Shown: positions 30,077 to 40,249, counted from the first letter of the stretch. The stretch: 64,000 nt of DNA from Nitrosomonas sp. (GCF_019635155.1 NZ_JAHBZY010000014.1:1-64000); one strand, 5' to 3'. The notes: generated from the sequence alone by a model not told the origin. Numbers and translations: made by a program.

Positions 30077-30867
30077 TGACATTTTCAGCAAATAAACAAC
30101 TTGCCGGTCTGAATATATTGGTGACTCGTCCAATACATCAATCAACCGTTCTCGCGGCAAGCATTCGTTCTTTAGGCGGCAATCCGATAGTGTTTCCAAC
30201 ATTGGAAATAGTGGATCTTGCTGATTTGTCTCTATTATTTGGAGTAATCGATCGGTTGAGCGAATTTGATTGGGCCATATTCGTGAGTCCCAATGCGGTT
30301 AATAAAGCGATGCCCGTCATAACCGGTCGATGTGCATTACCTGCCCATATGAAAATAGCAGCTGTCGGTAAAGGTACTGCAGATACTTTAATACAATACG
30401 GTGTTAGTGAAGTATTGATTCCGAAAGATAAGTTTGATAGCGAAGCATTGCTTGAGTGTGCCGAGTTTGATGATATGACGGGCAAGCGCGTCGTCATATT
30501 TCGGGGCTTTGGCGGCCGGCAGTTGTTGGGAGATACACTCAAACAACGTGGTGCAATTGTTGAATATGCCGAATGTTATATCCGCAAGAAACCAGAGATT
30601 GATACTGCATCATTGATATCCGATTGGTCGCAAGGCCGGCTTCATGCGGTCATTGTTACAAGCAGCGAAGGACTTCATAATTTATTTGACATAATAGGGG
30701 AGCTTGGCCAACAATTGCTGAAAGTAACACCGATAATTACAACGCATGAACGCATTGCGCAGGCAGCAAGAAAAATGGGATTGGAAAAAGTTGTTAAAGC
30801 GCCGTCACCAGGCGATGCGGGGGTGCTGGAAAGTATCCAAGCATATTTTCAACCGACTGGAAAATAG
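30076..30867 (+). CDS. hemD: Uroporphyrinogen-III synthase
   Basis: It cyclises hydroxymethylbilane with ring-D inversion. The 263-aa protein has the two-lobe fold with signatures LNILVTRPIHQS near the N-terminus, FVSPNAVNKAM, AVGKGTADTL, and VVIFRGFGGRQLLGDTLKQRGA. It overlaps the hemC stop by one base, so it is coupled. No hemX follows; hemY is 160 bases away with its own ribosome site. Confidence 0.93.
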   Translation: MTFSANKQLAGLNILVTRPIHQSTVLAASIRSLGGNPIVFPTLEIVDLADLSLLFGVIDRLSEFDWAIFVSPNAVNKAMPVITGRCALPAHMKIAAVGKGTADTLIQYGVSEVLIPKDKFDSEALLECAEFDDMTGKRVVIFRGFGGRQLLGDTLKQRGAIVEYAECYIRKKPEIDTASLISDWSQGRLHAVIVTSSEGLHNLFDIIGELGQQLLKVTPIITTHERIAQAARKMGLEKVVKAPSPGDAGVLESIQAYFQPTGK

Positions 30868-31026
30868 CACTGCATAAAATGGCATGGAAAGAAACATTCA
30901 AAATAATAGGGATGCGAATCATAATATCGGGATAAATCGTTTGTACGTGTTTCTGATTATTTATATGATTTGCAATCTGCAGTTCAACATTAACAATGAT
31001 CGACTCTACTGCAATGAGGAGAATAT

Positions 31027-32202
31027 ATGAAACTGATACTCTGGCTATTGGCGCTTTTTGCTGCCGCTGTAGCTGTTACCTTGGCCGCTAAGGATTTGAC
31101 AGGGCGGGCTTTGCTGGAAATGCCGCCTTATCAAATTGAATTATCGCTTGATCACTTCGTCGTTGGCGCTATCGTAGCCTTTTTTGTGTTTTACATTCTT
31201 GTTCGATTAATTCTCGGGGTGTTTCAATATAGCGAACGACATCGGCATAAAAAAACGGATGAAATGTTGCTTTCGGGGTTAAAAGCCTATTTCGAGGGTG
31301 ATTTTGTTAAAGCGCAAAAGAATGCTGCAGTTGCGTCGAAGTTGGCGGATACATCGATAGCCAAGGCACTGAGCGCCGTTATCGCTGCCCGGTCAGCACA
31401 AGTGCTTGGGGCAACAACGGAACGTGATCAATATATTCAAGCAGCACTGGCGGCGGCACCTGATGAAAAATCACTATGTCTTGCTGCCAAAACAGAATTT
31501 TTGTTGGATGAGGGGCGTTTTCAGGATGCTTTAAACGCCTTGCACTCTTTGTATTCTGAAGGAGGATTGCAATCAACGGCTATTTTGCAATTGGAACTGG
31601 AGGCGCGGAGGCAAGCGGGTAATTGGGATGCTGTGATTGAATTAGCCGAAATTCTCGCAAAACGTGCTTCAACCAATAAAGTAATGGTGAAAAAAATAAA
31701 GCATGATGCGCAAATTGAAAATATCAAAAGCAGGGTTACCGATTTACAGTCATTAAACCAGTATTGGCAAAATATTTCTCCTATTGAAAAAATGGATAGC
31801 AAGATATCCGCCGCGGCGGTTCGTGCTTATATTTCATTAGGAAGCTGCACCACGGCTCATCAAATTATTGAGCAAAATGTTCCCATGACATGGGATAACG
31901 AACTGATAGCGCTTTATTCGGAATGTCTGGATTATCACGTTAGCAGACAAATTGAATGCGCCGAGGTCTGGTTGAGATCTCAACCAAACAATGCACAACT
32001 ATTATTGACGTTGGGTAAATTATGTATGCATTGTGAGCTGTGGGGGAAAGCACAGAATTACTTAGAAGCCAGCTTATCTGTTGAAGCGGGGTATGAAGCG
32101 CATTTTGCATTAGCTCAATTAAATGAAAAATTAGGTAAGCATGAGCTGGCTATGAGTCATTATAACGAAGGACTCGAATTAACCCTTAAGCATCTGAATT
32201 AG
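31027..32202 (+). CDS. hemY: HemY-like TPR membrane protein
   Basis: The 391-aa inner-membrane protein has two N-terminal hydrophobic segments (about 3-20 and 42-65), then TPR repeats to the end. The family is found behind hemCD in proteobacteria and is linked to heme synthesis, with unclear biochemistry. ATG 31027 has a strong GAGGAG site. The commonly present hemX is missing. It converges with and overlaps the next gene by four bases. Confidence 0.88.
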   Translation: MKLILWLLALFAAAVAVTLAAKDLTGRALLEMPPYQIELSLDHFVVGAIVAFFVFYILVRLILGVFQYSERHRHKKTDEMLLSGLKAYFEGDFVKAQKNAAVASKLADTSIAKALSAVIAARSAQVLGATTERDQYIQAALAAAPDEKSLCLAAKTEFLLDEGRFQDALNALHSLYSEGGLQSTAILQLELEARRQAGNWDAVIELAEILAKRASTNKVMVKKIKHDAQIENIKSRVTDLQSLNQYWQNISPIEKMDSKISAAAVRAYISLGSCTTAHQIIEQNVPMTWDNELIALYSECLDYHVSRQIECAEVWLRSQPNNAQLLLTLGKLCMHCELWGKAQNYLEASLSVEAGYEAHFALAQLNEKLGKHELAMSHYNEGLELTLKHLN

Positions 32203-33275
32203 GTTGTATTCTTTGAGGGTTCGTTCTGTATAACGGAAGGATTGCTGGTTGATGGTGTGAAAACATCAGAGAAGAAAGCATCTTTGGGTAAGTTGCGATA
32301 GCTAGTGAAATCATGATAAGCAGCTTTAACCATCGCAGGCACACCGCAAGCGTATACTTGATGTTTTTCCAAAGTCTCGAAGTCTTGTAAAACCGCTTCG
32401 TGCACTAAACCGGTTCTTCCGTTCCAGTTGTCGGTAGGCAGCGGTTCCGATAATACCGGAACAAACGAAAAGTTTTCGTGTTGTTGCCAACTGTCCGCTA
32501 GATCAGCTAAATATAAATCGGCTTTGGTACGTGCACCCCAATAAAGGAACATTTTTCGCTTGTGGTTTCGTTTATTTTCTTGGTAAAAAACATGTTCAAG
32601 AATGCTTTTGATTGGTGCAAACCCCGTACCGCTGGCTAAGAAGATGATCGAGGTTGCTTTATCATCAGGAGCTTCGCGAAGGAAGAATGATCCAAGTGGA
32701 CCGGTGAATCGAAGGATATCCTTTGTTTTCATGTGATTGAAAACGTATTCGGTGAAGACTCCACCCGGATAATTGCGCGCGTGTAATTGTAATAACTCGT
32801 CGTCATGAGGTGGATTGGCTAGAGAAAAGCTTCGACGTTTACCATCTTTGAGCAAGATGTCGATGTATTGTCCCGCTAAAAATTGCAATCGTTGATTGGC
32901 GGGAAGTTTGAGAGAAATAACCATTACATCTGGAGCGACAAGGTCGAGTTTCTGTACACGGCACGGCAGTGTCTTAATTTGAATGCCTTTAGTAGCATCG
33001 ATTTCATGGCACTCAATGATTAAGTCTGATAATGGAACTGCGCAGCAAAATAAGGCATTGCCCGATTTCTTTTCATCCATTGTCAAAGCTTCATCGCTAT
33101 GATGTCCATAGTCGACTTTGCCTTGAATGATCTTTCCCTTACAAACTCCGCAAGATCCATTCCGGCAACCATAAGGCAATGCTACCCCCTCACGTAAGGC
33201 TGCTTCCAGAATAGTTTCACCAGGCTCTGCAGTTAACATACGTCCGCTTGGTTGAATGATGATTTGATGGGACAT
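32199..33275 (-). CDS. 2Fe-2S ferredoxin / NAD(P)H-flavin oxidoreductase
   Basis: The 358-aa protein fuses an N-terminal plant-type 2Fe-2S domain (CRNGSCGVCKGKII, with the fourth Cys in NALFCCAVP) to a ferredoxin-NADP reductase domain: RRSFSLANPP (FAD site), LASGTGFAPIKSI (NAD(P) site), and CGVPAMVKAA near the end. The arrangement is that of AscD-type CDP-6-deoxy-hexulose dehydratase reductases, widely annotated in beta-proteobacteria as an oxygenase reductase. The partner protein is not evident here. Confidence 0.9.
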   Translation of the reverse strand: MSHQIIIQPSGRMLTAEPGETILEAALREGVALPYGCRNGSCGVCKGKIIQGKVDYGHHSDEALTMDEKKSGNALFCCAVPLSDLIIECHEIDATKGIQIKTLPCRVQKLDLVAPDVMVISLKLPANQRLQFLAGQYIDILLKDGKRRSFSLANPPHDDELLQLHARNYPGGVFTEYVFNHMKTKDILRFTGPLGSFFLREAPDDKATSIIFLASGTGFAPIKSILEHVFYQENKRNHKRKMFLYWGARTKADLYLADLADSWQQHENFSFVPVLSEPLPTDNWNGRTGLVHEAVLQDFETLEKHQVYACGVPAMVKAAYHDFTSYRNLPKDAFFSDVFTPSTSNPSVIQNEPSKNTT

Positions 33276-33320
33276 TGAGTGCTAAATAAATTCTGGTTAT
33301 AAAAAAGAAAATTAGTTTAT

Positions 33321-34214
33321 ATGAAAAAAATGCTATTAATTGTGGGTTGCGGTGATATTGCGCTTAGGACAGTACCGCTATTAAAAAATAAATACCGGGT
33401 ACTTGGCTTGTGTCGAAGTTCGAACAGTATCGACCGCTTGCGATCACATGGCATTATCCCGATATATGGAGATCTCGATTTTATACAGACTCTAAAAAAA
33501 CTTGCCGGAATAGCACAAATAATTTTGCATCTGGCTCCACCGGCTGGTAAAGGGTTGCATGACCAGAGAACGGCGCATTTGCTGTCGGTTCTTAGTAGAC
33601 CCATGAATGATCATGGCGGGATTTTACCACAACGGCTTATCTATATCAGTACCAGCGGGGTATATGGTGACTGTCAAGGAGCCTTAATCGATGAGACATA
33701 CCCAGTGTGTCCTGTGAATGAACGCGCGATCCGCAGAGTCGATGCTGAGAAACAAATACGCCGTTGGGGGCGACGAAATCATATTCATGTATCAATTTTG
33801 CGTGTGCCTGGTATTTATGCGGAGAACAGATTGCCGCTGAATCGTTTGCGCGAAGGTCATCCGGCACTTATTGATTCTGAAGACAGTTATACGAATCATA
33901 TTCATGCGGATGACCTTGCTCAGATTATTTGTGCTGCTATTCATCATGCGAAACCCCATAGAATCTATCATGCGAGTGATGATTCACAGCTTAAAATGGG
34001 TCAATATTTTGACCTGGTTGCTGATCGTTTTGGATTGCCCCACCCTCCCCGTATCTCTCGTAATCAAGCGCAACAGCAGATTTCTCCCGCTATGCTATCT
34101 TTTATGAACGAATCAAGACTTCTTAATAATCTTCGGATCAAAAAAGAATTACGCGTTAAATTTTTATATCCAATCGTAAATGATGGCATAAAAGCTGTAT
34201 TGCAAAAAAATTAA
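33321..34214 (+). CDS. NAD(P)-dependent epimerase/reductase-like SDR protein
   Basis: The 297-aa extended SDR protein begins with LLIVGCGDIALRTVP, a variant Rossmann GxGxIG, and has the ISTSGVYGDCQGALIDE region; the usual Tyr-x3-Lys pair is replaced by a different arrangement (RRVDAEKQIRRW). The family resembles YeeZ-type proteins. Substrate unknown. It diverges from the reductase at 33275 with only 45 bases between. Confidence 0.8.
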   Translation: MKKMLLIVGCGDIALRTVPLLKNKYRVLGLCRSSNSIDRLRSHGIIPIYGDLDFIQTLKKLAGIAQIILHLAPPAGKGLHDQRTAHLLSVLSRPMNDHGGILPQRLIYISTSGVYGDCQGALIDETYPVCPVNERAIRRVDAEKQIRRWGRRNHIHVSILRVPGIYAENRLPLNRLREGHPALIDSEDSYTNHIHADDLAQIICAAIHHAKPHRIYHASDDSQLKMGQYFDLVADRFGLPHPPRISRNQAQQQISPAMLSFMNESRLLNNLRIKKELRVKFLYPIVNDGIKAVLQKN

Positions 34215-34410
34215 CGGATTTGATCGAGTGAGAATCCAAGATATTTTCTTTTCAAATTTTTTCTCAGTAAGACTTTAAACTGTGCCGTTAACCCGGGACA
34301 ACTTCGAATAGGCACTAGCAGTTTTTTCGAGCTAAAGTGGAACTTGAGTTTTTGCCTGTTTTTTTGATTAAGTTGATTTTATGGATTCCCGAGTTTTAAG
34401 GAGTATATTT

Positions 34411-35634
34411 ATGGCGACCCTAATTGCACGATCAGAAAAGAAATTAAAAGAAATTAATTATTCCTGGGAAGGTAAAGACAAAACGGGGAAACTGTTAAAA
34501 GGCGAGATGCGTGCTGCAGGAACGGTTGTTGTGACCGCGACATTACGTCGACAAGGCATAAAGGTTACAAAAATAAAGAGAACGCAATCCGGCGGTACTA
34601 TTACTGATAAGGATATTACGCTTTTTACACGTCAGTTAGCGACCATGATGAAGTCCGGTGTGCCATTACTACAAGCTTTTGATATCGTTGCTAGAGGTCA
34701 TACCAATCGTGCGGTAAGTAAATTATTGATCGATATAAAGACAGATGTGGAAACAGGTAGTAACTTAGCGGATGCATTCCGGAAATATCCGCTTTACTTT
34801 GATGCGCTCTATTGTAACCTTGTTGGGGCAGGAGAAGCTGCCGGTATACTTGATGGTATTTTAGATCGGTTAGCGACCTATAAAGAAAAAATTCAGGCTA
34901 TCAAGGGAAAAATTAAATCCGCACTTTTTTACCCGATTTCTATCATTGTGGTAGCTTTTGTCATTACTGCAGTGATAATGATTTTTGTAATTCCGGCATT
35001 TAAAGATTTGTTTGAAGGTTTTGGCGCCGAGTTGCCAGCTCCAACACTTTTAGTCATGACAATTTCGGATTTCTTTGTGGATTATTGGTGGGCCATTTTG
35101 GGTGTTGTTGGTGGCGGGGTTTATGGATTCCTGTACGCATGGAAGAGGTCGGTTCCGATGCAACGTGTTATGGATCGTCTAATGCTAAAACTGCCAATTT
35201 TTGGAGAAGTTATTCGTAAAGCGACCATCGCACGCTGGTCGCGTACACTTTCAACAATGTCCGCAGCTGGTGTTCCATTAGTTGATTCGTTGGATTCAGT
35301 TGCGGGTGCGGCTGGAAATTTTATTTATTATGAAGCAACGAAGAATATTCAATTAGAAGTCAGTACTGGAAATAGCTTAATGGCCTCGATGGCTGGTACT
35401 AATGTGTTTCCAAGTATGGTGATTCAGATGGTTGCTATTGGCGAGGAAGCGGGATCTCTGGATTCGATGTTGGGAAAAATCGCCGACTTTTACGAAGCGG
35501 AGGTGGATGATGCGGTTGATGCCCTCTCAAGTTTGATGGAGCCCATGATTATGGTTGTGCTGGGAACATTGATTGGCGGTATGGTCGTTGCCATGTATTT
35601 ACCCATCTTTAAGATGGGCATGGCTGTTAGTTAA
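34411..35634 (+). CDS. pilC: Type IV pilus assembly platform protein PilC
   Basis: The inner-membrane platform on which PilB and PilT act. ATG 34411 with AAGGAG gives 407 aa (the frame opens ten codons earlier). It has duplicated T2SSF domains (about 75-195 and 275-395), the first with FTRQLATMMKSGVPLLQAFDI, and three transmembrane helices. pilB is not adjacent. pilD follows after 37 bases. The 196-base gap before it carries no gene. Confidence 0.96.
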   Translation: MATLIARSEKKLKEINYSWEGKDKTGKLLKGEMRAAGTVVVTATLRRQGIKVTKIKRTQSGGTITDKDITLFTRQLATMMKSGVPLLQAFDIVARGHTNRAVSKLLIDIKTDVETGSNLADAFRKYPLYFDALYCNLVGAGEAAGILDGILDRLATYKEKIQAIKGKIKSALFYPISIIVVAFVITAVIMIFVIPAFKDLFEGFGAELPAPTLLVMTISDFFVDYWWAILGVVGGGVYGFLYAWKRSVPMQRVMDRLMLKLPIFGEVIRKATIARWSRTLSTMSAAGVPLVDSLDSVAGAAGNFIYYEATKNIQLEVSTGNSLMASMAGTNVFPSMVIQMVAIGEEAGSLDSMLGKIADFYEAEVDDAVDALSSLMEPMIMVVLGTLIGGMVVAMYLPIFKMGMAVS

Positions 35635-35671
35635 ATCAAATCGATAATAGTCTGATTAAATTTATTTTCCT

Positions 35672-36538
35672 ATGACAATACCATACTTATCGATGTTGCA
35701 GGAGGATCCCGGGTTATTTATCGCTATGATTTCAATACTCGGATTGATGGTTGGAAGTTTCCTGAATGTTGTAATATTTCGCTTGCCAGAAATGATGCGC
35801 AGGAGCTGGTCCGAGCAATGCGCTGAATTGCGAGGTGAAGCGTTTGAAAAACAATCAACGTTTAATCTTATTTTCCCGCGATCAACATGTCCCGAATGCG
35901 GACATAAAATATCTGTATGGGAAAATATTCCGATTATCAGTTATCTAGCGTTACGGGGACGGTGCGCTCAATGTCACGCGCAGATCCCGTTGCGCTATCC
36001 CATCGTGGAAGCTGTAACGGCTTTATTGAGTGCGGCCGTTGCCTGGCATTTTGGTTACACTTTAGTGACCGGTGGAGTATTAATATTTGTCTGGGCACTT
36101 ATTGTGCTTGCTGTTATCGATCTGAACACACAATTGCTACCGGATGATATTACCTTACCGTTATTATGGTTAGGACTATTGATCAATTTGAACAATGTTT
36201 TTACGGACACTCAATCTTCAATTATCGGAGCGGCTGCAGGTTATTTGTCACTGTGGCTAGTCTATTGGTGTTTTAAGCTATTAACGGGTAAGGAAGGGAT
36301 GGGGTATGGTGATTTTAAATTATTGTCCGCGATTGGTGCATGGCTAGGATGGGGTATGCTCCCATTGGTGATCGTTTTTTCTTCCCTTGTAGGGGCGTTT
36401 GTTGGTATTGGGTTGATTATTGCGGCTAAGCAAAACAAGAATATTCCCATACCTTTTGGCCCCTATCTGGTTGGTGGTGCTTTGATAGCCTTGTTCTGGG
36501 GTGAAGAGCTAACCGATAGCTATCTTGGTTTGTTTTAA
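35672..36538 (+). CDS. pilD: Prepilin peptidase PilD
   Basis: The 288-aa inner-membrane aspartyl protease cleaves and N-methylates type IV prepilins. It shows GSFLNVVIFRLP, the zinc-type CPECGH...CAQCH pair (about residues 72-100), and the two catalytic aspartates in VIDLNTQLLPDD and GYGDFKLL, with multiple membrane helices. It is three bases before coaE and probably cotranscribed with pilC. Confidence 0.97.
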   Translation: MTIPYLSMLQEDPGLFIAMISILGLMVGSFLNVVIFRLPEMMRRSWSEQCAELRGEAFEKQSTFNLIFPRSTCPECGHKISVWENIPIISYLALRGRCAQCHAQIPLRYPIVEAVTALLSAAVAWHFGYTLVTGGVLIFVWALIVLAVIDLNTQLLPDDITLPLLWLGLLINLNNVFTDTQSSIIGAAAGYLSLWLVYWCFKLLTGKEGMGYGDFKLLSAIGAWLGWGMLPLVIVFSSLVGAFVGIGLIIAAKQNKNIPIPFGPYLVGGALIALFWGEELTDSYLGLF

Positions 36539-36541
36539 CCT

Positions 36542-37144
36542 ATGACTTTTGTTGTCGGTTTAACTGGAGGCATTGGTTGCGGGAAGTCAAGTGCGAGTCA
36601 ATTTTTCTCTGATTTAGGTATTAATGTCATTGATACAGATGTAATAGCCAGACAGTTAACTCAGCCTGGTGGTCAGGCTATCGATCAAATAAGAAAAACA
36701 TTTGGGGATACTTTTCTTGCTGGCAATGGTTCGCTGGATAGAGAAAAAATGCGTAACTTGGTTTTCTCAAATTCTGATTCAAAGGAAGAGCTTGAAAAAA
36801 TTCTTCATCCTCTTATTCTAAACGAAGTAGTACGGCTCGTGAAAAAAGCTCGATCTCCTTACGTCGTCGTTGTTGTTCCATTGCTATTAGAATTAAAGGA
36901 TTATGATGATCTGATAGATCGTGTTCTAGTCATCGATTGTGAGGAACAACAACAGATTTTACGCACTATGATGCGAAGTCAGCTTTCTGAACAATTTGTC
37001 AGGGCGGTTATGGCCACTCAGATCACAAGGGAGGATCGTTTACAGAGGGCGGATGATATCATTTTCAACAATCAGGATATTGCTTACTTAAAAATGCAGA
37101 TTACTCGTATGCACAATAAGTATATGACTGAAAATAATAATTAA
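36542..37144 (+). CDS. coaE: Dephospho-CoA kinase
   Basis: It phosphorylates dephospho-CoA, the last step in coenzyme A synthesis. The 200-aa protein begins VGLTGGIGCGKSSASQFF (P-loop), with VIDTDVIARQLT and PYVVVVVPLLLE. It starts three bases after pilD. An A/T-rich hairpin with T run at 37170-37195 may be a weak terminator. Confidence 0.96.
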   Translation: MTFVVGLTGGIGCGKSSASQFFSDLGINVIDTDVIARQLTQPGGQAIDQIRKTFGDTFLAGNGSLDREKMRNLVFSNSDSKEELEKILHPLILNEVVRLVKKARSPYVVVVVPLLLELKDYDDLIDRVLVIDCEEQQQILRTMMRSQLSEQFVRAVMATQITREDRLQRADDIIFNNQDIAYLKMQITRMHNKYMTENNN

Positions 37145-37262
37145 TTAATTTTTGGTGCTACTTGCTGAGAAATTATTTGGGAAAATAATTTTTTATATGA
37201 AATAATCGTATCCGAAGTTCAAGTAGGATCTAAAAATTTTTTTCTGTGGATGTATTGTTATT

Positions 37263-38018
37263 GTGATTTGTTACGAACACCCGCTTAACGAGCGTATCCG
37301 TACTCTGCTTAAGCTTGAGGATCTATTTAATAAAATAGATTTCTTTTCTAGCAAGAATACTGCTACGGAGCATCATGCTTCACTGGTTGCTTTATTCGAA
37401 GTACTTGATATTACAAGTCGTGCTGATATCAAATCGGATCTATTGCAAGAATTAGAACGGCAAAAGCAGATCCTGGAAATGCTGAGAAAAAGTCCGGAGG
37501 TTTCAGAGGAAGTGCTGGATAGCGTACTTGCTGATATAAAGACAACGTTCCGTGAAATGTTGGTTTTTCCGGGTAAGGTCGGTGAACATCTGCGTGAGAA
37601 TGAATGGCTAATGGCAATCAAACAGCGAATAGGAATACCCGGTGGCTGCTGCGTTTTTGACTTGCCATCGTATCATTATTGGCTCAACTTGGATCCTTCG
37701 CTACGACATCAAGATTTTAGCGAATGGTTGACGCCATTCCAACCCATTCGGAATGCATTTGGAATTGTGTTACACCTTCTGAGGAAGAGTGGCAGAACTC
37801 TGAAAGTTATTGCGAACCAAGGAGTTTTTCAGCAAACTGGATCGGAATATTCTGCGCATATGTTGAGAATTAACCTGAGCGATCAGTTACAGTGCGTGCC
37901 GGAAATCAGTGCAAATAAATATGCCTTAAATATTCGTTTCATTCCAACTCAGTCCGGACAAAAAAGCAGAGTTTATGAAGGTGATGTTACATTTGAGCTT
38001 ACCTTCTGTAATCTCTGA
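37263..38018 (+). CDS. zapD: Cell division protein ZapD
   Basis: The 251-aa cytosolic protein cross-links FtsZ filaments at the division ring. The N-terminus CYEHPLNERIRTLLKLEDLF and the segment CCVFDLPSYHYWL are characteristic of the DUF1342/ZapD family, which is nearly always behind coaE, as here. GTG 37263 is the start used. The zinc protein YacG, often the next gene, is absent. Confidence 0.94.
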   Translation: MICYEHPLNERIRTLLKLEDLFNKIDFFSSKNTATEHHASLVALFEVLDITSRADIKSDLLQELERQKQILEMLRKSPEVSEEVLDSVLADIKTTFREMLVFPGKVGEHLRENEWLMAIKQRIGIPGGCCVFDLPSYHYWLNLDPSLRHQDFSEWLTPFQPIRNAFGIVLHLLRKSGRTLKVIANQGVFQQTGSEYSAHMLRINLSDQLQCVPEISANKYALNIRFIPTQSGQKSRVYEGDVTFELTFCNL

Positions 38019-38334
38019 TAATACCTTCTATTTACTCAGTAATTAACTCTTGAATTTTTGATCCTTAGTGGCCCTCAAGTATTAAGAGAGTTTCGCATTG
38101 TTCCGTATAACACGTCCATAATTCCTAGAGAAGAATCTTCGTAGCAGTTAGGGTCTGATTCGGGCTCAAGTAGATAAATTACTTGTACTTAATGAAGAGA
38201 TGGTTCTTGGTAACAGGTATAAACCTTACTGTTATTTTCTTCTCTAGAAGAATTCTTTCCGAAAAATAACGGCGTTATTAACTGATATTCGTTCAATTGA
38301 TTTGCGCCGTTATGTTCTATCATCTGGCAATTAA
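38019..38334 (+). other. 316-base gene-free leader with nested inverted repeats
   Basis: No gene was found. Two inverted repeats stand out: an 11-base pair (38125-38135 with 38237-38247) that could close a long stem, and a nine-base pair (38266-38274 with 38305-38313) ending 21 bases before the ATG of the diguanylate cyclase. A shorter TAACAG/CTGTTA pair lies within the first. They could fold in the mRNA leader. It does not match a c-di-GMP riboswitch that I know. Confidence 0.4.
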
Positions 38335-40209
38335 ATGTTTAGCTTCTATGAGAGTTGTATGAGTCAAAACATGAATGCAAATCCCTCAGTCATCGCTCGC
38401 GAGACATTGAAGCAGTTGGCCATACTTAAAATTCCGCCGACACCGGATAGTTATCACAAATTATACGAGCAGATTGCGGGAAATCCAGATCATCAAATTT
38501 CGGTATCAACAGCAAAAATGTTAGCCGAGTTAACCAAAGAATTTCCGCGTCATACAACCTCACTATTGAATTGTGCAAATAATCTGGAACAAGCTATCAC
38601 CGAGAAAAGTTGGTTGAAATTTAAAGCTGCATTACTGAAATTTTTATCGACTGATGATTTGCATACGGATAACACGATGCCATCGGCTGGGACAAAAAAT
38701 AAAGCTACTGTAGGCTGGGCAGAAATTATTGGGCAACTTGTTAAAGAGATCAACAATTCGAAAGATGTTTCCCATACTGCTGAGAAGAGAGAATCTATAG
38801 AGAAAGTACTTAACGAATTTTCAAATAATCAGGAGCTTTTACATGGCAATTTAGTCGCGTTAGTCCAGTCATGGAAGATGCCAGCAAATTCGAATGAACA
38901 AGAGAGGGGGATTGAAGAAGTTCCGTTATCTGGAAAAGTTGTTGACACAGTATCACTGGAAACTAGTTCTGAGAAGGATATTTTAGCTAAGGAATATGAT
39001 ATCAGCGGCTATGTCGATCAGCTTCTCGAATTAATGGCACAAGTACTTGAGCGCATTATTGCCAGTCAAATCAGTGACAAAGATTTAGCTGATGAAGCGA
39101 GGTTATTGGCTCGTCAGGTTAAAGGGATACAGAGTAAACTGGGGATGGAGCAATTTATCGAGATCTTCCAGAAATTTTGTGGCAAGTGCGAAGCTTGTGA
39201 AAACAAGAATGGTGAGATACAGCAAGGATTGCTCAAGTTATTGAATCTGCTGATGGATAGTACAGGAGATCTGCTTTCCGAAGACCGGTGGATTAAATCA
39301 CAACTGGCTAAGTTTAAGAAAGTGATGTCCAAATCGCTGGATATACAGGTGATATCACAAGTAGAATCTTTGCTGGAAAAGATTATTGAGAGACAGCTTT
39401 ATATCAAGCAAAACCTGGGTGAAACCAGGGAAACTATGCGAAAAATGGTTACTTCTTTGATTTCCAATCTTGAAGAATTGTCTGATGCAACAGGTGGTTA
39501 TCACGATAAGTTGGGGTATTATTCAGAGAAGATCAAGCAAACTAACGATATTAAGGGGCTCAATAAGTTACTTGCGGAGATTGTGCAGGAAACTCAGAAA
39601 GTACAAAAGAGTGTACTGAGTCATCGTAATGATTTATTAGTTGTACAAACTGAAGTAAATGCGGCACAGAGTCAGATCACTCAGCTTGAAGCGCAGTTGC
39701 AAGAAATGAGTGACCAGGTGCAGGAGGATCATCTCACAGGTGCGTTGAACCGGCGCGGATTCGATAATGCCTTTCGGCGTGAAGTGACTTATTTGAGTCA
39801 CACTCAAGGGCTTCTTTGTTTTGCTCTGCTTGATATCGATAATTTCAAGCAGTTGAACGATACTCACGGGCATCAAGTTGGGGATGATGCGCTGATATAT
39901 CTGGTAGAAGCAGTCAAAGAAACATTGCGGCGAGAAGATGTGATATCACGATATGGTGGCGAGGAGTTTGCAATTTTGCTTCCGAATACCGCGCTTAAAG
40001 AAGCGATATCAACAATTGCGAGGATTAAACGTTATTTAACCAAGAAATTTTTTCTGCACGGGAACAATCGATTGCTGATTACATTTAGTGCCGGTGTAGC
40101 TCAATATCAATCCGGTGAATTGCAGGAAAATTTATTTAAACGTGCCGACGAAGCTTTGTATCGCGCAAAGAGCAATGGTAAGAACCAAATTGTTGCGGCA
40201 GAAATGTAA
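38335..40209 (+). CDS. Diguanylate cyclase (GGDEF-domain protein)
   Basis: It makes c-di-GMP from two GTP. The 624-aa protein has an N-terminal helical region, then coiled coils (about 350-450), and a C-terminal GGDEF domain (about 455-620) with RYGGEEFAILLP, the active GGEEF form, preceded by LDIDNFKQLNDTHGHQ. There are no transmembrane segments, so it is cytosolic. A start at ATG 38359 is also possible; neither has a strong ribosome site. It is close to the pilus genes. A decayed insertion element follows. Confidence 0.93.
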   Translation: MFSFYESCMSQNMNANPSVIARETLKQLAILKIPPTPDSYHKLYEQIAGNPDHQISVSTAKMLAELTKEFPRHTTSLLNCANNLEQAITEKSWLKFKAALLKFLSTDDLHTDNTMPSAGTKNKATVGWAEIIGQLVKEINNSKDVSHTAEKRESIEKVLNEFSNNQELLHGNLVALVQSWKMPANSNEQERGIEEVPLSGKVVDTVSLETSSEKDILAKEYDISGYVDQLLELMAQVLERIIASQISDKDLADEARLLARQVKGIQSKLGMEQFIEIFQKFCGKCEACENKNGEIQQGLLKLLNLLMDSTGDLLSEDRWIKSQLAKFKKVMSKSLDIQVISQVESLLEKIIERQLYIKQNLGETRETMRKMVTSLISNLEELSDATGGYHDKLGYYSEKIKQTNDIKGLNKLLAEIVQETQKVQKSVLSHRNDLLVVQTEVNAAQSQITQLEAQLQEMSDQVQEDHLTGALNRRGFDNAFRREVTYLSHTQGLLCFALLDIDNFKQLNDTHGHQVGDDALIYLVEAVKETLRREDVISRYGGEEFAILLPNTALKEAISTIARIKRYLTKKFFLHGNNRLLITFSAGVAQYQSGELQENLFKRADEALYRAKSNGKNQIVAAEM

Positions 40210-40249
40210 TCGTATTATCGGTATACACATTAGCTTGAAGGTATTTGGC

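Noticed and set aside
34215-34410. Sigma-54 promoter before pilC
   Set aside because: GG and GC elements do not have the required spacing.
38019-38334. c-di-GMP riboswitch before the diguanylate cyclase
   Set aside because: The conserved core of the known classes could not be found; only generic inverted repeats.
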